A DNA stretch of 64,000 nt from Streptomyces fradiae (GTDB taxonomy: Bacteria > Actinomycetota > Actinomycetes > Streptomycetales > Streptomycetaceae): positions 1,240,001 through 1,304,000 of the forward strand of contig NZ_CP065958.1 of NCBI RefSeq assembly GCF_041270065.1. Reading direction: 5' to 3'. Of this stretch, positions 63,152-64,000 are shown piece by piece; positions within the stretch are counted from its first letter, which is position 1; each line of letters begins with the position of its first letter. The position numbers were made by a program, and so were the translations under genes. The notes under the pieces are model-generated. The model was given only the letters and a program-made list of their open reading frames with translations, was not told the origin of the DNA and did not search any database.

Positions 63152-64000
63152 TTACGCCCCGACCCGCTCGCCCGCCGCGATGCGCACGCCGCGGGCCCAG
63201 TCGGCCGCCTTCATCGGCTTCTTGCCCTGGGGCTGGACCCAGAGCAGCTCCACCGCGTGGGAGCCGGTGCCGACGTACACGTTGTTCTTGCCGGCCGCGA
63301 GCTCGCCCGGTGCGAGGTCGGTGCGGTCGGTGACGAGCGCGGCCTGGACGATCTTCAGGCGCTCGCCGCGGAAGAGGGTCCAGGCACCCGGGGCCGGGGT
63401 GCAGCCGCGGATCACCCGGTCGACGCGCAGCGCCGGGGCGGCGAAGTCGACGTGGGCGTCCTCGACCTGGATCTTCGGGGCGAGGGTGATGCCCTCGGCG
63501 GGCTGCGGCACGGCCTTCAGGGTGCCGTCCTCGATGCCGTCCATGGTCGCGGCGAGCAGCCCGGCGCCGGCGAACGCGAGCCGGGTCAGCAGGTCGCCGC
63601 TGGTGTCGGTGGGCCGCACGTCCTCGGTGACGACGCCGTACACCGGGCCGGAGTCGAGGCCCTCCTCGATCTGGAAGGTCGACGCGCCGGTCACCTGGTC
63701 GCCGGCCATCAGCGAGTGCTGCACCGGGGCCGCGCCGCGCCACGCGGGCAGCAGCGAGAAGTGCAGGTTGACCCAGCCGTGCGCGGGGATGTCGAGCGCG
63801 ACGCGCGGCAGCAGCGCGCCGTACGCCACGACGGGGCAGCAGTCGGGCGCGATCTCCCGGAGTCGCGCGAGGAACGCCTCGTCCCGCGGCCGCTCCGGCT
63901 TGAGCACCTCGATCCCGGCCTCCTCCGCCCGCTCGGCGACGGGGCTCGCGACGAGCCGCCGCCCGCGCCCGGCGGGCGCGTCGGGCCGGGTGACGACGGC
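63152..64000 (-). CDS. fmt: Methionyl-tRNA formyltransferase (5' part off window)
   Basis: A 282-residue part of Fmt, which formylates the initiator methionyl-tRNA. It enters from the right edge in frame ([16 protein letters not shown]). The catalytic formyl-THF motif is [20 protein letters not shown], followed by the Asp in LDSGPVYG. The C-terminal OB-like domain (about 190-282) ends [14 protein letters not shown]-terminal about 30 residues are missing. rsmB follows on the same strand after 232 bases. Confidence 0.96.
   Translation of the reverse strand, partial: AVVTRPDAPAGRGRRLVASPVAERAEEAGIEVLKPERPRDEAFLARLREIAPDCCPVVAYGALLPRVALDIPAHGWVNLHFSLLPAWRGAAPVQHSLMAGDQVTGASTFQIEEGLDSGPVYGVVTEDVRPTDTSGDLLTRLAFAGAGLLAATMDGIEDGTLKAVPQPAEGITLAPKIQVEDAHVDFAAPALRVDRVIRGCTPAPGAWTLFRGERLKIVQAALVTDRTDLAPGELAAGKNNVYVGTGSHAVELLWVQPQGKKPMKAADWARGVRIAAGERVGA

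Overview
This is a very GC-rich window with dense, mostly non-overlapping genes, frequent GTG/TTG starts and many 4-base stop/start overlaps. The gene content points to Streptomyces or a very close relative: a chitinase with DasR-type operator repeats, the ribD-ribE-ribM-ribBA-ribH/hisE-hisG block, a Lrp-flanked amino-acid catabolic locus, GuaB1, a barnase/barstar pair, RsmB and Fmt. No rRNA, tRNA or CRISPR array was found.

Left part (1 to about 25.4 kb) looks accessory. From the left edge it holds: a membrane protein running off the window plus an ImmA/IrrE-like metallopeptidase; a minus-strand operon of an RsbW-like ATPase, a polymorphic-toxin-like protein that has lost its C-terminal toxin domain, a small immunity-like protein and an ARMT1/DUF89-like phosphatase; a nucleotidyltransferase, a PPC/DUF296 protein and an asparaginase; and then a regulator with a zinc ribbon and helix-turn-helix (8.6-10.2 kb). 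Divergent from that regulator lies a tightly coupled plus-strand cluster (10.3-19.4 kb): an unknown protein, a dTMP-kinase-like P-loop kinase, a PEP-mutase/isocitrate-lyase-family enzyme, a degenerate Nudix protein, a TylF-like methyltransferase, a D-2-hydroxyacid dehydrogenase, a nucleotidyltransferase-fold protein, a radical SAM/SPASM enzyme with an extra C-terminal domain, an Fe(II)/2-oxoglutarate oxygenase, a 53-residue probable precursor peptide and an HExxH-type peptide hydroxylase. This is the most interesting system here: a RiPP-like locus joined to small-molecule chemistry. A near-identical 22-bp inverted-repeat site lies in front of the regulator/cluster and again 3.9 kb away in front of the nucleotidyltransferase at 6434, which suggests a shared operator. 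After the cluster come five genes I do not recognise, an ISAs1-type transposase remnant and a tyrosine integrase. The integrase 3' end overlaps the 3' end of a C39-like peptidase gene, a likely element boundary.

Right part (25.4-64 kb) looks like core chromosome. In order: C39-like peptidase, uridine-kinase-like protein, a candidate small RNA, an EccA-like AAA+ ATPase, two CNNM/CorC-type membrane proteins, a PH-domain membrane protein, and hisG-hisE with the riboflavin genes ribH-ribBA-ribM-ribE-ribD (all minus strand) under an FMN riboswitch. Then come a secreted GH18 chitinase, a ROK regulator divergent from an MFS transporter, an NCS2 permease and a DUF5995 protein. Lysine 2-monooxygenase and 5-aminovaleramidase homologues (davB/davA-like) follow, with a Lrp/AsnC regulator and an amino-acid permease; the two upstream regions share a TTGCGCAC motif. 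The rest holds an SGNH hydrolase, a GNAT protein, GuaB1, a barnase/barstar pair, a SorC-type regulator, rpe, a WXG-like/alpha-beta hydrolase/lipoprotein trio, rsmB and fmt, which runs off the right edge.

Functions are assigned by reading motifs and from recollection of protein families; no database search was possible.
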